From: Xanthobacter agilis
GTDB taxonomy: Bacteria; Pseudomonadota; Alphaproteobacteria; Rhizobiales; Xanthobacteraceae
Length of the DNA stretch: 52,708 nucleotides
Assembly: GCF_021730435.1 (NCBI RefSeq)
Contig: NZ_JABWGX010000033.1
Span: 1-52,708 of the forward strand
Direction: 5' to 3'
Within the stretch, counting starts at the first letter, position 1. Each line of letters opens with the position of its first letter. The position numbers and the translations under genes are program-made. Below, one piece after another: positions 27,539 through 37,242 of the stretch. The notes under the pieces were generated by a model. It was given only the letters and a program-made list of their open reading frames with translations, was not told where the DNA came from and searched no databases.

Positions 27539-28423
27539 ATGACGACCGTCACTGCTTCTGCCGAGAGACTTCAAGCCGTGTTGCCCGCATCCCACCCGGC
27601 GCCGACGATCCTCGTGTTCGATTCCGGCGCCGGCGGCCTCTCCGTGTTCCGCGAGGTGGCCCGCGTCCGTCCCGATGCGCGCTTCGTCTATGCCGCCGAC
27701 GATGCCGGCTTTCCCTATGGCGACCTGAGCGACCAGGCGCTCGTTGCCCGCGTGAACGAGGTGGTCGGCCGCCTCATCGCCGCGGTGCGACCGGCGCTCG
27801 TGGTGATCGCCTGCAACACCGCCTCCACCGTGGTGCTGCCGAGCCTGCGCGCGCGCCATGCCCTGCCGTTCGTCGGCACGGTGCCGGCGGTGAAGCCGGC
27901 CTGCGCGGCGTCCCTCAGCGGCCGGGTCAGCATTCTGGCCACCCCCGGCACGGTGCGCCGGGACTACACCGCCGACCTCATCCGACAATTCTCCGCCCAG
28001 TGCGAGGTGACCCTTGTGCCGGCTCCCCGGCTCGCCGCCTTGGCCGAGGCGGCGCTCGCCGGCCGAAGCGTGGCCGATGACGCCATCCGGACCGAGATCG
28101 CCCCCTGCTTCGTCGCGGCGGGTGGTCGGCGGACCGATACGGTGGTCTTGGCGTGCACCCACTATCCGCTTCTGCGCGACCGCCTGGAGCGCCTTGCGCC
28201 GTGGCCGGTCTCCTGGGTGGACCCGGCGCCCGCCATCGCGCGGCGGGTGACGCAGCTTCTGGGGCCGGCGCCGGCGGACCTTGCGCCGGATGCTCCGGTG
28301 CGGCTGATATCCACCGCGCGGCCGCTCGACAGCGCACGCGTCGCGACAATCATCGGCCGAAAGGTGGCGCCACCGGAAATTCTGGGGTCGCCCGGTGTGC
28401 GGCCTTGGGCGGCCGCCAGCTAG
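27539..28423 (+). CDS. murI: Glutamate racemase MurI
   Basis: Cytosolic enzyme that converts L-glutamate to D-glutamate for peptidoglycan. The 294-residue protein has the N-terminal phosphate/substrate loop FDSGAGGLSV, both catalytic cysteines in VIACNTAST and VLACTHYPLL, and the FPYGDLSD segment. An N-terminal extension of about 22 residues precedes the core. It is followed by a lytic transglycosylase gene, so two peptidoglycan genes are adjacent. Confidence 0.93.
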   Translation: MTTVTASAERLQAVLPASHPAPTILVFDSGAGGLSVFREVARVRPDARFVYAADDAGFPYGDLSDQALVARVNEVVGRLIAAVRPALVVIACNTASTVVLPSLRARHALPFVGTVPAVKPACAASLSGRVSILATPGTVRRDYTADLIRQFSAQCEVTLVPAPRLAALAEAALAGRSVADDAIRTEIAPCFVAAGGRRTDTVVLACTHYPLLRDRLERLAPWPVSWVDPAPAIARRVTQLLGPAPADLAPDAPVRLISTARPLDSARVATIIGRKVAPPEILGSPGVRPWAAAS

Positions 28424-28506
28424 ATCATTGAGTTTTCGCATGTCTTCACGCGAACCGGTCGCCCCTTCGCTTGAAAATGCGCTCGGCAATTTAAGGAGAG
28501 GGTTCC

Positions 28507-29745
28507 ATGGCCGTTCGGGTCGACCGCCGCGCCGTCTCGTTCGGCCTCCTGGGCACGGTGCTGCTCGCGGGCGCGCCCGCCTTTGCGCAGAAGGCGGCCA
28601 AGCCGTTTCCCGCCTGGGTGGAGCAATTCCGCGCCAGGGCGCGGGCGCGGGGCATCTCCGATGCCACTTACAATCGTGTGTTCCAGGGTCTGAAGCCGGA
28701 CACCAGCGTCTATGCCCAGGACCGGGCGCAGCCTGAGTTCACCGAGCAGACGTGGCAGTATCTCAACCGCCGCGTCTCCGACTGGCGCATCGCCACCGGC
28801 AAGGAGCGGGCGCGCCAATATGCGGGGCTGTTCAGCCGGATCGAGCAGGCGTTCGGCGTCGATCGGCGGGTGATGCTCGGCTATTGGGGCATGGAAAGCG
28901 CCTTTGGCGACGTGCTCGACAATCCCAAGCACATGAAGCCGGTGTTCCCCTCCCTCGCCGCGCTCGCCTGGGGCGATCCGCGGCGGCGCAGTTACTGGGA
29001 GGCGGAATTGCTGAACGCGCTGGTCATCGTCGAGCGCGGCTGGGGTACCCCAGGGGAAATGACCGGCTCCTGGGCCGGCGCCATGGGGCACACCCAATGG
29101 ATGCCCGAAGTCTGGCTCAACATGGGGGTGGATTTCGACGGCGATGGCCGCATCTCCCCCTATGGCAAGCCGGATGATGCGCTGGCCGGCACCGCCAATT
29201 ACCTCGTCCGCCGCGGCAAGTACCGTCGCGGCGAGCCCTGGGGCGTGGAGGCGAAGCTGCCGCAGGGCTTCAACACGGCCTTCGCTGACAACAAGAGCAA
29301 CCGGCCGCTGAGCCAATGGGGCGACCTCGGGGTGACGACGGTGGAGGGGGGCGCGCTCTCCGGGTATGACGAGCCGGCGCGCCTGTGGCTGCCGGGCGGA
29401 ACCGGAGGGCCGGCGCTGCTGCTGTTCCATAATTTTTATGCGGTACGCTCCTACAATCCCTCCTCCAACTATGCCCTTGCCGTGGTGCACCTGGGCGACC
29501 GCATCATGGGGGAGGGGCCGTTCGTGACGCCGTGGCCCGGCGGCGAGCGGGCCTTGACCCTGGCCGAGGTGCAGGAGGTGCAGCAGCGCCTCACCGCCGC
29601 CGGCTTCGACACCGGCGGTACCGATGGACGCGTGGGCACCGACACCATGCGCGCGGTGCGGGCCTTCCAACAGAAGGCCGGCATCAGCCCCGACGATGGC
29701 TATGCCTCCATCACGGTGCTCCATGCGCTGCGGCAGGGGCGATAG
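28507..29745 (+). CDS. Lytic murein transglycosylase (MltB/SLT_2 family) with peptidoglycan-binding domain
   Basis: Periplasmic enzyme cutting murein glycan strands to 1,6-anhydromuramic products. A signal peptide (VSFGLLGTVLLAGAPAFA) follows a twin arginine, so Tat export is possible. The SLT_2 domain spans about residues 35-330 with the catalytic Glu in GYWGMESAFGD, GAMGHTQWMPE and FHNFYAVRSYNPSSNYALAV. The C-terminal 60 residues form a PG_binding_1 domain (EVQEVQQRLTAAGFDTGGTDG). An AAGGAGAGG ribosome-binding site precedes ATG 28507. It is 412 residues, normal for the class. Confidence 0.93.
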   Translation: MAVRVDRRAVSFGLLGTVLLAGAPAFAQKAAKPFPAWVEQFRARARARGISDATYNRVFQGLKPDTSVYAQDRAQPEFTEQTWQYLNRRVSDWRIATGKERARQYAGLFSRIEQAFGVDRRVMLGYWGMESAFGDVLDNPKHMKPVFPSLAALAWGDPRRRSYWEAELLNALVIVERGWGTPGEMTGSWAGAMGHTQWMPEVWLNMGVDFDGDGRISPYGKPDDALAGTANYLVRRGKYRRGEPWGVEAKLPQGFNTAFADNKSNRPLSQWGDLGVTTVEGGALSGYDEPARLWLPGGTGGPALLLFHNFYAVRSYNPSSNYALAVVHLGDRIMGEGPFVTPWPGGERALTLAEVQEVQQRLTAAGFDTGGTDGRVGTDTMRAVRAFQQKAGISPDDGYASITVLHALRQGR

Positions 29746-29773
29746 CCAAGGACTGCCCCCCGGCGGGTGTCTC

Positions 29774-30487
29774 TCAGTTCGCGATCACCGACTTGAAGTT
29801 GGCATAGAGCTGCCTGGCGGCGGCCTGGAACACCGGCATCTTCTCGCGGGTCGCGGTTTCCAGCGCGGCCTGTCCGCCGGGGCCGGTGATGGCCTCCAGC
29901 GCGCAGCGATATTCGGTGATGGCGCCCCATTCGGGCACCGTCGCGTCGGTCAGTTCCACATGATACTGAATGCCGAAGGCGCGCCGGCCCACCTGGATGG
30001 ACTGGATCGGACAGTGCGCGTTTTCCGCCAACACCGTGGCGCCGGGTGGCAGCTCCAGCACCGCGGCCCCGTGCCACTGCAAGGTGGGAAAGGTGGGCGC
30101 GAGCCCGGTGAAGAGGGGGGCGGCCCGGCCGGCGGGGGTGAGCGAAACCTCGGTGACGCCGACCTCGGGCTTGTCCATGAGGCCGACCTTGCCGCCCAGG
30201 GCGTCGGCAAGAAGCTGATGGCCGAGGCACACGCCGAGATAGGGCCGATCCTTCGCCGCCCATGCGCGGATGGCGGCCTTTTCCGCCACCAGCCAGGGAT
30301 GCTCCTGCTCCTGCCACACGTCCATCGGGCCGCCGAACACCATGAGGGCGTCGTAATCGTCGAGGGGCGGGATCGGCTCGCCTTCGTCCAACTCCACCGG
30401 GTGCCATTGGGTGCCGTCCGCCCGCATGAGGTCGCGGAAGCTGCCGGGGTGCTCGGCGGCGACATGCTGGAACACGAGGATCTTCAT
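29774..30487 (-). CDS. Class I glutamine amidotransferase (GMP synthase-like domain)
   Basis: Stand-alone amidotransferase-fold protein of 237 residues. The nucleophile cysteine is in GVCLGHQLLADALGG, the catalytic His in FGIQYHVEL, and the oxyanion region in VFGGPMD. Such free-standing domains hydrolyse gamma-glutamyl bonds or act in unknown pathways; it is not GuaA because the ATP-pyrophosphatase half is absent. The start MKILVFQHVAAEHPG is the usual one. It is transcribed divergently from rpsD. Confidence 0.88.
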   Translation of the reverse strand: MKILVFQHVAAEHPGSFRDLMRADGTQWHPVELDEGEPIPPLDDYDALMVFGGPMDVWQEQEHPWLVAEKAAIRAWAAKDRPYLGVCLGHQLLADALGGKVGLMDKPEVGVTEVSLTPAGRAAPLFTGLAPTFPTLQWHGAAVLELPPGATVLAENAHCPIQSIQVGRRAFGIQYHVELTDATVPEWGAITEYRCALEAITGPGGQAALETATREKMPVFQAAARQLYANFKSVIAN

Positions 30488-30597
30488 GGGGGGTGGCTCC
30501 GATGAGGGGACCGGGGCAAGCTAAAAGGTGACGGCCGGTCCGCAAGGCCAAATGAAGGGCAAGGCGCCCCCCGCGCTGATCGCGAAGGCGGCAAACA

Positions 30598-30626
30598 TTG
30601 ACTTTCAGGCCGGGAGCCCTTAAGAG
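30598..30626 (+). promoter_or_regulatory. Sigma70-type promoter for rpsD
   Basis: TTGACT at 30598-30603, then 17 bases, then TAAGAG at 30621-30626. It is the best consensus-like pair I saw in the window and would give a leader of roughly 185 bases. Confidence 0.55.
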
Positions 30627-30637
30627 GCGGACACCTT

Positions 30638-30764
30638 CGGGCCGGGTTCGGCCCGTTCGGCGTTTCACGCACCCGTGGCGTTTTGCGGCAGCGCGTCGCA
30701 AGGGCCTGTCGGCGGAAGCCGTGCAACCCGTGGACTTTCCGGTTCGCGGGTCGGCAGCTTCCGC
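30638..30764 (+). promoter_or_regulatory. Structured leader of rpsD, candidate S4 autoregulation site
   Basis: Perfect 7-bp hairpin CGGGCCG/CGGCCCG (30638-30655). Then an 8-bp stem GCGGAAGC (30712-30719) with GCTTCCGC (30757-30764) enclosing ACCCG/CGGGT (30726-30730, 30747-30751). It ends just before the AGAGGAGGGG segment. Other bacteria control rpsD translation through S4 binding to its leader; that role here is inferred. Confidence 0.45.
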
Positions 30765-30818
30765 AGAGGAGGGGCGCGATCCCTCTTTAACACTAGAACA
30801 TTCAAGGATCCGCGTTAC

Positions 30819-31436
30819 ATGACCAAGCGCATTGCGGCCAAGCACAAGATCGACCGCCGTCTGGGCGAGAACATCTGGGGCCGCTCCAAGAGCCCGGTGA
30901 ACCGTCGCGAATATGGTCCCGGCCAGCACGGCCAGCGCCGCAAGGGCAAGCTGTCCGACTTCGGCGTGCAGCTGCGCGCCAAGCAGAAGCTGAAGGGCTA
31001 TTATGGCTCCATCGGCGAGAAGCAGTTCCACAAGACCTATGTGGAAGCCGGCCGCCTGAAGGGCGACACCGGGGCGAACCTGATCGGCCTCCTGGAGCGC
31101 CGCCTGGACGCCGTGGTGTATCGCGCCAAGTTCGTGCCCACCATCTTCGCCGCCCGCCAGTTCGTGTCCCACGGTCACATCAAGGTGAACGGCCAGCGGG
31201 TGAACGTCCCCTCCTACCTCGTGAAGGTCGGTGACGTGGTGGAAGTGAAGGAAGCCTCCCGTCAGCTCGCTCTCGTGATCGAGGCCCAGCAGCTCGGCGA
31301 GCGCGACGTGCCCGATTACCTCGAGGCTGACGCCGGCAAGCTCGCGGTGCGATTCGCCCGCATCCCGGAGCTGAACGAGGTGCCCTATCCGGTGCAGATG
31401 GAACCGAACCTGGTGGTCGAGTTCTACTCGCGCTGA
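30819..31436 (+). CDS. rpsD: 30S ribosomal protein S4
   Basis: Primary 16S rRNA-binding protein that nucleates the body of the small subunit. The 205-residue protein starts [21 protein letters not shown]; the upstream in-frame extension is leader sequence. It has the S4 domain around residues 95-155 with [42 protein letters not shown]. The C-terminus ends [10 protein letters not shown] as in all S4 proteins. It is a monocistronic gene with its own terminator, as usual in alphaproteobacteria, where rpsD is not in the alpha operon. Confidence 0.97.
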   Translation: MTKRIAAKHKIDRRLGENIWGRSKSPVNRREYGPGQHGQRRKGKLSDFGVQLRAKQKLKGYYGSIGEKQFHKTYVEAGRLKGDTGANLIGLLERRLDAVVYRAKFVPTIFAARQFVSHGHIKVNGQRVNVPSYLVKVGDVVEVKEASRQLALVIEAQQLGERDVPDYLEADAGKLAVRFARIPELNEVPYPVQMEPNLVVEFYSR

Positions 31437-31456
31437 TCGCTTCGGCGAGGGCAAAG

Positions 31457-31484
31457 AAAAAGGCCGCCTTGGGCGGCCTTTTTT
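31457..31484 (+). terminator. Intrinsic terminator of rpsD
   Basis: AAAAAGGCCGCC stem with loop TTG and GGCGGCC followed by a run of Ts (to 31484), 20 bases after the stop codon. The A-run on the other side may also serve the converging DUF1476 gene. Confidence 0.9.
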
Positions 31485-31544
31485 ATGGGTTTGCACCGGC
31501 CGGTGGCCCGAGCGTCACCGCTCCCGCCCGCCGGACGACGGGAA

Positions 31545-31865
31545 TCAGCCCGCCTTCATCTCGGTAGCGGCGGCGGCCAGGAATTCGTCCATGTTGCGGC
31601 GAATCTGGTGATCGGACACGACGACACCCTTGGCGTCGAAATCCGTGCGCAGTTTGCGGAAGACATCCTCATCGCCCGCCTCTTCAAGGTCGGCGACCAC
31701 AACTTCCTTGGCGTAAGCCTCCGCTGCCTCACCGGAGAGGCCGAGCTTTTCCGCGGCCCACAGGCCGAGCTTCTTGTTGCGTCGGGCGAGTGCCTTGAAG
31801 CGGGTCTCCTCGTCGAGCGCGAAGCGCTTTTCAAACCCTTCTTCGCGCTTGTCGAACGTGGTCAT
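31545..31865 (-). CDS. F1-ATPase inhibitor zeta subunit (DUF1476 family)
   Basis: A 106-residue protein starting MTTFDKREEGFEKRFALDEETRFKAL. DUF1476 proteins are the zeta subunit first described in Paracoccus denitrificans, which binds the F1 part of ATP synthase and blocks ATP hydrolysis with its N-terminal helix. The helical N-terminus and the KLGLWAAEKLGLSGEAAEAYAKEVV segment fit. The ATG at 31865 is chosen because the family begins MTTFD; an in-frame ATG at 31922 adds unnatural residues. How strongly it inhibits hydrolysis varies between species. It is divergent from purC. Confidence 0.88.
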   Translation of the reverse strand: MTTFDKREEGFEKRFALDEETRFKALARRNKKLGLWAAEKLGLSGEAAEAYAKEVVVADLEEAGDEDVFRKLRTDFDAKGVVVSDHQIRRNMDEFLAAAATEMKAG

Positions 31866-32329
31866 CTTAGCCCTCTTCGTGACGATTTCGTAACCGGCAG
31901 TAGACCGGGGATCGGTTAGCACGGTGCGCGGAAGTCTCGTCCCGCCCGCGCGCGTGCCCTGAATATAGGTCGCTTCTGCTCAGATCAACGGCGGTGAGGC
32001 GCTGCCCCATGTCGCGGCCGGGTTGCGGGCGGGTCGCGGCGGGCGGCTGGTTGGCCCTATCGTAACCGAATGTGGAATCAGGAAGAAGCCCTCATGCGCG
32101 AACGCTGCGCCGCCGCGCGCCGCGCCGGGCACCCTGGTACCGTTTTCCGTCAAAAGCCTATGACGTTTGCATCATTGACGCAGTTGCGTTGTATCCGGGC
32201 TCGGGATCGGCTAGTGTCCGAGCGGGTTAGACGTGGACTGCCTGACAGCCACCCGAACCCGGCCGAGGAACGTCACCAGAACGGAGCCTTGGCACACCCA
32301 TGGATTTCCTCAATCGACGGTATATACCC
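31866..32329. other. 464-base divergent region upstream of purC
   Basis: Contains the promoters of the zeta gene and purC. I see A/T-richer DNA around 32155-32200 with TTGCAT and TTGTAT 16 bases apart, a weak promoter candidate. No riboswitch or ORF could be supported. Confidence 0.4.
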
Positions 32330-33094
32330 ATGTCGCGCCGCCGCCGCATTTACGAAGGCAAGGCGAAGGTCCTCTATGAAGGTCCGGAGCCCGGCACTCT
32401 CATCCAGCACTTCAAGGATGACGCGACCGCCTTCAACGCTAAAAAGCACGATGTCATCGATGGCAAGGGCGTGCTCAACAACCGGATCTCGGAGTATATC
32501 TTCTCCCGGTTGAACGATATCGGCGTGCCGACTCACTTCATCCGCCGCCTGAACATGCGCGAGCAGCTGATCCGCGAGGTGGAGATCATCCCGCTGGAGA
32601 TCGTGGTGCGCAATGTGGCGGCCGGGTCTCTGTCGACGCGACTCGGAATCGAGGAGGGCACTCCGCTGCCGCGCTCGATCATCGAGTTCTATTACAAGAA
32701 CGACGCGCTCAACGACCCGCTGGTGTCGGAAGAGCACATCACGGCGTTCGGCTGGGCCGCGACCCAGGAAATCGATGACATCATCGCGCTTGCGATCCGC
32801 GTCAACGACTTCCTGACCGGCCTGTTCCTCGGCGTCGGCATCCGTCTTGTGGATTTCAAGATGGAATGTGGCCGCCTGTGGGAAAACGACATGATGCGGA
32901 TCGTGGTGGCGGACGAGATCAGCCCCGATTCGTGCCGGCTGTGGGACATCAAGTCCAACGACAAGCTGGACAAGGACCGTTTCCGTCGCGACATGGGTGG
33001 GCTGGTGGAGGCCTACACCGAAGTGGCGCGCCGGCTCGGCATCCTCATGGAAAACGACAACACCCAGGGCAAGGGCCCGGTGTTGGTCAAGTGA
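32330..33094 (+). CDS. purC: Phosphoribosylaminoimidazole-succinocarboxamide synthase PurC
   Basis: Joins aspartate to CAIR with ATP in the purine pathway, giving SAICAR. The 254-residue protein starts [18 protein letters not shown], matching other rhizobial PurC proteins. An in-frame ATG at 32300 would add [10 protein letters not shown] but its ribosome-binding site is too far away. SAICAR synthase motifs are [35 protein letters not shown] and VDFKMECGR with [15 protein letters not shown]. It leads the cluster purC-purS-purQ-purL. Confidence 0.96.
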   Translation: MSRRRRIYEGKAKVLYEGPEPGTLIQHFKDDATAFNAKKHDVIDGKGVLNNRISEYIFSRLNDIGVPTHFIRRLNMREQLIREVEIIPLEIVVRNVAAGSLSTRLGIEEGTPLPRSIIEFYYKNDALNDPLVSEEHITAFGWAATQEIDDIIALAIRVNDFLTGLFLGVGIRLVDFKMECGRLWENDMMRIVVADEISPDSCRLWDIKSNDKLDKDRFRRDMGGLVEAYTEVARRLGILMENDNTQGKGPVLVK

Positions 33095-33136
33095 GGCTCG
33101 ACGGGGCATTGAGCCCGGTCGGCAAATAATGCTAGG

Positions 33137-33156
33137 CGGGGGCCACGAGGCCCCCG
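33137..33156 (+). terminator. Hairpin between purC and purS
   Basis: Perfect 8-bp stem CGGGGGCC/GGCCCCCG with loop ACGA, followed by TTTGCGTT, 43 bases after the purC stop. It may end part of the purC transcripts and make purSQL expression partly independent. Confidence 0.6.
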
Positions 33157-33256
33157 TTTGCGTTCAGCCGGGTCCCGGCCGCGGCGGGTGACGCCGGGTG
33201 GGTGCGGCGCGGGCAGGAACGATGCGCCTGGCGCGCGAAACGAGAGAAAAGGTGTC

Positions 33257-33496
33257 ATGAAGGCACGCGTGATCGTCACATTGAAGTCGGCGGTGCTGGA
33301 CCCGCAAGGCAAGGCCATCGAGGGCGCTCTGCGTTCGCTCGGCGTCAACGGCGTGCAGAGCGTGCGTCAAGGCAAGGTCTTCGACGTGGAACTCGCGGGC
33401 AACGATCGCGATGTCGCCGAGGTGGCCCTGAAGGAAGCGTGCGACAAGCTGCTCGCCAATACGGTGATCGAGACCTATCGGATCGAGTTCGCCTGA
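33257..33496 (+). CDS. purS: Phosphoribosylformylglycinamidine synthase subunit PurS
   Basis: Small 79-residue subunit that bridges PurQ and PurL in the FGAM synthase complex. It starts MKARVIVTLKSAVLDPQGKAIEGALRSLG, the family hallmark, and ends with TVIETYRIEFA. It is shorter than its surroundings and precedes purQ by 237 bases, an unusually long spacer for this operon. The spacer holds only a 12-base direct repeat near 33526-33545 and no supported gene. Confidence 0.95.
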   Translation: MKARVIVTLKSAVLDPQGKAIEGALRSLGVNGVQSVRQGKVFDVELAGNDRDVAEVALKEACDKLLANTVIETYRIEFA

Positions 33497-33733
33497 GGGT
33501 GTGGTAAGCTGAAAGCCGATGCCGCCGAGGGGACACCACCGAGGGGACGCCATGGTCGAGATCGCGAGCACGCTGATCCACGGGGTGCCGTCCTGCGGAG
33601 CGGGTCCGGCCCACCGTGTGGTCAGGAGCTTCCGGAGCCTCGGGATGTCCCGCGCGAACGCATCGCCAGCCGGTCCGACCTTGTGGCGCGCCGCGCCCTT
33701 GCAGAAGTCTTGTCCGACGCCCATTGAGAGATC

Positions 33734-34432
33734 ATGAAACCTGCCGTCATCCTCTTTCCCGGCTCCAATCGCGAGCGGGATGCCGCGCGTGCCCTGAGGC
33801 TCGTCGCCGGCGCCAAGCCGAATATCGTCTGGCACGCGGAGCATGAGCTGCCGGCGGGCACCGATCTCGTGGTGCTGCCGGGCGGCTTCTCCTATGGCGA
33901 CTATCTGCGCTGCGGCGCCATCGCCGCCCGCGCCAACATCATGGACGCGGTGCGCGCGCACGCCGCCAAGGGCGGGCTGGTGCTGGGCATCTGCAACGGC
34001 TTCCAGATCCTGTGCGAGGCTGGCCTTCTGCCCGGCGTGCTGGTGCGCAACGCGCGCCTGCGCTTCGTCTGCCGCGAGGTGGTGCTGCGCGTGGAACGGG
34101 CCGATACCGCCTTCACCAAGGCCTACCGCAAGGCGGACCTGATCCGCATCCCCGTCGCCCATGGCGAGGGCAACTACACGGCGGACGAGGCCACCATCAC
34201 CGAGCTGGAGAAGGAAGGCCGCGTGGCGTTCCGCTATGCGCGGCCCGATGGCCAGATCGACGAGACCGATGGGCCGAACGGCTCCATCAACGGCATTGCC
34301 GGCATCTATTCCGAGAAGTTCAACGTGCTCGGCATGATGCCGCATCCGGAAAACTACATCGAGCCGGAGATCGGCCCGACCGACGGGCGCGGCTTGTTCG
34401 AGAGCCTCGCCGGCGCCCTGAAAGCGGCGTGA
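33734..34432 (+). CDS. purQ: Phosphoribosylformylglycinamidine synthase glutaminase subunit PurQ
   Basis: Class I glutamine amidotransferase that supplies ammonia to PurL. The 232-residue protein has [12 protein letters not shown] near residue 45, the nucleophile Cys in [17 protein letters not shown], and the His-Glu pair in [11 protein letters not shown]. It follows purS and is 28 bases upstream of purL. The small-subunit organisation PurS/PurQ/PurL is usual for alphaproteobacteria. Confidence 0.96.
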   Translation: MKPAVILFPGSNRERDAARALRLVAGAKPNIVWHAEHELPAGTDLVVLPGGFSYGDYLRCGAIAARANIMDAVRAHAAKGGLVLGICNGFQILCEAGLLPGVLVRNARLRFVCREVVLRVERADTAFTKAYRKADLIRIPVAHGEGNYTADEATITELEKEGRVAFRYARPDGQIDETDGPNGSINGIAGIYSEKFNVLGMMPHPENYIEPEIGPTDGRGLFESLAGALKAA

Positions 34433-34460
34433 CGCCCGCCCCAATTCGGATCGACTCGCT

Positions 34461-36671
<2,211 letters not shown>

Positions 36672-36699
36672 AGCGTTTTCTCCGGAGGATCCACACGCC

Positions 36700-36939
36700 A
36701 TGCCGATGCAGGCCCGTGACATCGAAACGCTGATCAAGTCCGCCCTCCCCGACGCCTTGGTGACGATCGAGGACCTCGCTGGGGACGGGGACCACTACGC
36801 GGCGCGCATTGTGTCGGAGGCATTCCGCGGCAAGAGCCGGGTCCAGCAGCATCAGATGGTCTATGCCGCGCTCAAGGGCACCATGGGCGGCGAGCTGCAC
36901 GCCCTGGCGCTCCACACCGCGGCGCCGGACAAGGCCTGA
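36700..36939 (+). CDS. bolA: BolA/IbaG-family protein
   Basis: A 79-residue protein that partners monothiol glutaredoxins in iron-sulfur cluster traffic. It has the KH-like BolA fold with RIVSEAFRGKSRVQQHQMVYAALKGTMGGELHALAL, including the His of VQQHQ and the conserved C-terminal His. A GGAGGA site lies ten bases before ATG 36700. It is directly downstream of purL, as in other Rhizobiales where grxD follows; here grxD is about 3.7 kb further on. Confidence 0.92.
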   Translation: MPMQARDIETLIKSALPDALVTIEDLAGDGDHYAARIVSEAFRGKSRVQQHQMVYAALKGTMGGELHALALHTAAPDKA

Positions 36940-36971
36940 GATCGCGCACCCGAAACCTTGAATCACCAAGC

Positions 36972-37030
36972 CCGGGCAGGTTATAATTAAAATCAACATT
37001 TGTTGGCCGTGGAGATTTAAACCTACCCGG
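36972..37030. repeat. 11-bp imperfect inverted repeat at left edge of the accessory segment
   Basis: CCGGGCAGGTT (36972-36982) and AACCTACCCGG (37020-37030) pair with one mismatch, and inside them AAATC pairs with GATTT. The spacer is AT-rich. It could be a transposon-like end, an operator, or a terminator remnant. Confidence 0.55.
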
Positions 37031-37076
37031 CAACTACTTTCAGCATGAATCGCTCGTCGTGGCGATTTAAGACCAT

Positions 37077-37103
37077 ACAGGCCGCCCCATGAGGGCGGCC
37101 TGT
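37077..37103. terminator. Perfect hairpin, probable terminator
   Basis: ACAGGCCGCCC (37077-37087) pairs exactly with GGGCGGCCTGT (37093-37103), loop CATGA. Its right flank GCTATTTGGG is only weakly T-rich. It could end the purSQL-bolA transcript about 140 bases after bolA. Confidence 0.65.
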
Positions 37104-37150
37104 GCTATTTGGGCTCACGTTTCCGGAGCGGAGCGGCGACCGTGCACCCC

Positions 37151-37186
37151 ACGACCTTACGAGTTCGAATCTCACTCTTTCCGCCA
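37151..37186 (+). pseudogene. tRNA-like 3' fragment (Ser type?)
   Basis: GAGTTCGAATCTC followed by ACTCTTTCCGCCA looks like a T-arm, acceptor 3' strand, discriminator G and CCA end of a serine tRNA. The T-stem pairs only three bases and no matching 5' GGAAAG acceptor strand or anticodon arm is found upstream. It is therefore at most a remnant, such as left by integration of an element at a tRNA gene. Confidence 0.35.
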
Positions 37187-37242
37187 TCTCCGACCGACTG
37201 CGAGCGCTGCCGCTGTGTAAATTTCTGGTCGCATCGGAGGCC

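Larger units (their letters stand above)
30488..30818 (+). other. rpsD promoter and long leader region
   Basis: 331 bases between the amidotransferase gene and rpsD. It contains the promoter and stems listed separately and no convincing gene. Confidence 0.6.

Noticed and set aside
33519-33737. Small 72-codon gene between purS and purQ
   Set aside because: No ribosome-binding site, unnatural composition and no family resemblance.
37100-37186. Complete serine tRNA upstream of the HEPN-like gene
   Set aside because: Only the 3' part is recognisable. No 5' acceptor strand, D-arm or anticodon arm can be folded.
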